Below are positions 62,901 to 64,000 of a stretch of DNA of 64,000 bases, piece after piece. The position numbers and the translations under genes are program-made. The stretch lies in the NCBI RefSeq assembly GCF_932526225.1, contig NC_064038.1, forward strand, positions 10,105,070 to 10,169,069, read 5' to 3'. How positions within the stretch are numbered: the stretch's first letter is position 1; each line of letters begins with the position of its first letter. The DNA is from Nematostella vectensis. Taxonomy: Eukaryota > Cnidaria > Anthozoa > Actiniaria > Edwardsiidae. The notes under the pieces are model-generated. The model did not search any database. It saw nothing but the letters and a program-made list of their open reading frames with translations, and was not told the origin of the DNA.

Positions 62901-64000
62901 GAAAAGGTTTATTGAACACTACATAGGGAAACTGGAATTGTACGACGGCAAATACTTCAGTAAGAATTCACAAGAAGCTGTCCAGGCGTACCGTCAGGCC
63001 AAGTGAGTATGTCAATTTTGTTTTGAGTGTACTTTAAGTAAATAGAAGCTCCCAAGAAGGCGCTTGTGTAGTTCAGAATACTTGGCAAAGCTTGTTCTAT
63101 GTGCATGTTGCACGTTAGTTCAAAAAACAGGGGCGGCCAGGATTTCTAAATGGGGGGGGGGGATGATGGCCTGATAGACGGCTTATAATTGATCCAGTGG
63201 TCCTTGGTAGGTCACTACATAGATCTTAAAATACTTCACGCTGAATTGGAATAGTCGCGTCAGCAAAGGCAAGCAGGTGAAGTCACATGGACAGTACCTC
63301 CCGTCCCTCCCCTGTATCCGCCCCTGAAAATACATGCAAAAAAACACCATCCGCTCATATGGGGGGGGGGGGGGGGGGGGGATACTGCCTTCCCACTCTT
63401 TCTAAAGGCTGGGGGGGTGGCACCACCCCTACCCATCCGCCGCCCAAGAAAATAGTGCATTGTTGTCCCAAGATAATATCTGTATTGTTCTTCGAACTGG
63501 TGCTGTTTCTGTTAACATTCACTTCCGGTCCCTGTCAGTGACAGACAGCTGGGCACGTGTTTCTGCCCGGACTTGTTTTTGAGTTCTAGATAATTCCGAA
63601 AACTCTAAGAAACTTACGTAGGAATAGGTCGGTGCGAAGAATTAGATCTTATGGAATTTTAAGTCACTACATTCTACAGGGGGAATAACTTCTCACCGCA
63701 AATATGTACTAATAGAATACAAGAATACAAGTTGAGTTCTCTTTCTTTGAATACGAGCTCAAGAGACAACCTGGAAACGCGACACCATCTGTGAAGGTTT
63801 TCTATAGGCACAACATACGCGCTATAGGCTTTCAAATGTCATCTCTCTCAATAAATAACAGCACCCCTTGTGTTGCTTTGCTCTTTTTAGATACAACATC
63901 CGCCAGATCATCGAGTGGTGTGTCTGGGAGAATAAGCCTCCCTTAGACCCCGCCCTCAAACTTCAGTGCATCGATACCTTCATAGATAGTGCATTGTTTC
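56952..64000 (+). CDS. STAND ATPase with three death domains and NB-ARC (partial, 3' end outside)
   Basis: Exons 56952-57000, 58146-58421, 58607-58909, 59135-59440, 60352-60540, 61180-62206, 62769-63002 and 63891 to the window edge keep one frame for about 831 residues. Residues about 17-108, 110-209 and 211-311 are three death domains, each with a W..LA helix, an SP(T/A)..L helix and an R.D near the end. A Ser/Thr/Pro-rich linker (312-374) follows. The ATPase has Walker A GVSGFGKTTL (about 423-431), Walker B VILIIENVD, a sensor-1-like LLVTCWERVD and GYPLLL (the GLPL motif), then a winged-helix region ending near 716. Downstream helices may begin TPR-like repeats. This is the layout of Apaf-1/NLR-type signalling ATPases: nucleotide-driven assembly that recruits death-domain partners in apoptosis or immunity. 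The ligand-sensing end is not visible. Confidence 0.85.
57810..58108. mobile_element. MITE with CAGGGGCRGTAAGG ends
   Basis: Left CATGGGCGGTAAGG and right the complement of CAGGGGCAGTAAGG, with an interior rich in AATCACGAT-type repeats. It lies in the first intron of the death-domain gene, ending about 38 bp before the first death-domain exon. No coding capacity. Confidence 0.65.
59640..60070. repeat. Dispersed repeat, copy 2
   Basis: Collinear with 44960-45200 and extends it with more CCCTAA(A/G)AGATAGCA-type internal repeats. It is in the intron after the third death domain. Confidence 0.7.
60675..60770. mobile_element. Small MITE-like fragment
   Basis: AGGCCCGTAGCCAG at the left and an approximate inverse (GTCTACGGACCTG) at the right enclose a C-run. 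It is in the intron before the NB-ARC exon. Confidence 0.45.
63120..63450. repeat. G/C-run MITE fragments
   Basis: AGGGGCGGCCAGG with a G-run at 63127-63165, an opposing TATCCGCCCCTG at 63312-63326, and an uninterrupted run of about 20 G at 63361-63380. It is in the intron before the last visible exon. Long G-runs also make local base calls uncertain. Confidence 0.55.

Overview
The window is nuclear DNA of an animal with short exons, long repeat-filled introns and low GC. The Bcl-2 homologue, the FAM172A (Arb2-domain) homologue, the death-domain STAND ATPase, the zinc transporter and the many MITE-like repeats fit a cnidarian such as a sea anemone; the species call is inference. Exons were found by matching open frames to splice sites and checking that phases join.

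Layout. Two internal exons of an ACAD10/11-type gene lie on the minus strand (954-1515), with a nested inverted-repeat element beside them. A two-exon pro-survival-type Bcl-2 gene follows on the plus strand (5761-7583), behind a TATA/CCAAT/CRE-like promoter. A nine-exon plus-strand gene (9742-28577) encodes a predicted N-myristoylated, disordered Ser/Thr/Lys-rich protein. Its first intron holds a 9.7-kb, 22-bp minisatellite, and inside that sits a 983-bp insertion made of 355-bp tandem units. Each unit carries a complete type I hammerhead ribozyme on the minus strand. This is a candidate animal retrozyme and is the most interesting item here. An intronless ZIP zinc transporter (33704-34714) comes next.

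A twelve-exon FAM172A homologue runs on the minus strand (52932-36431). Its introns contain a 4.9-kb foldback structure, a pogo-like element with a solo-LTR-like insertion nested inside it, a TA microsatellite and a 2.6-kb array of 46-bp repeats. It is divergent from, and appears to share a short promoter with, a small UPF0449-like coiled-coil gene (53181-54934). The right end is a STAND ATPase gene (56952 to beyond 64000) with three tandem death domains, one per exon, then an NB-ARC-type ATPase.

These genes do not form an operon or obvious pathway. The Bcl-2 and death-domain/NB-ARC genes both point to apoptosis or innate-immune signalling but lie 50 kb apart. The intergenic and intronic DNA is dominated by tandem repeats and small inverted-repeat transposons.
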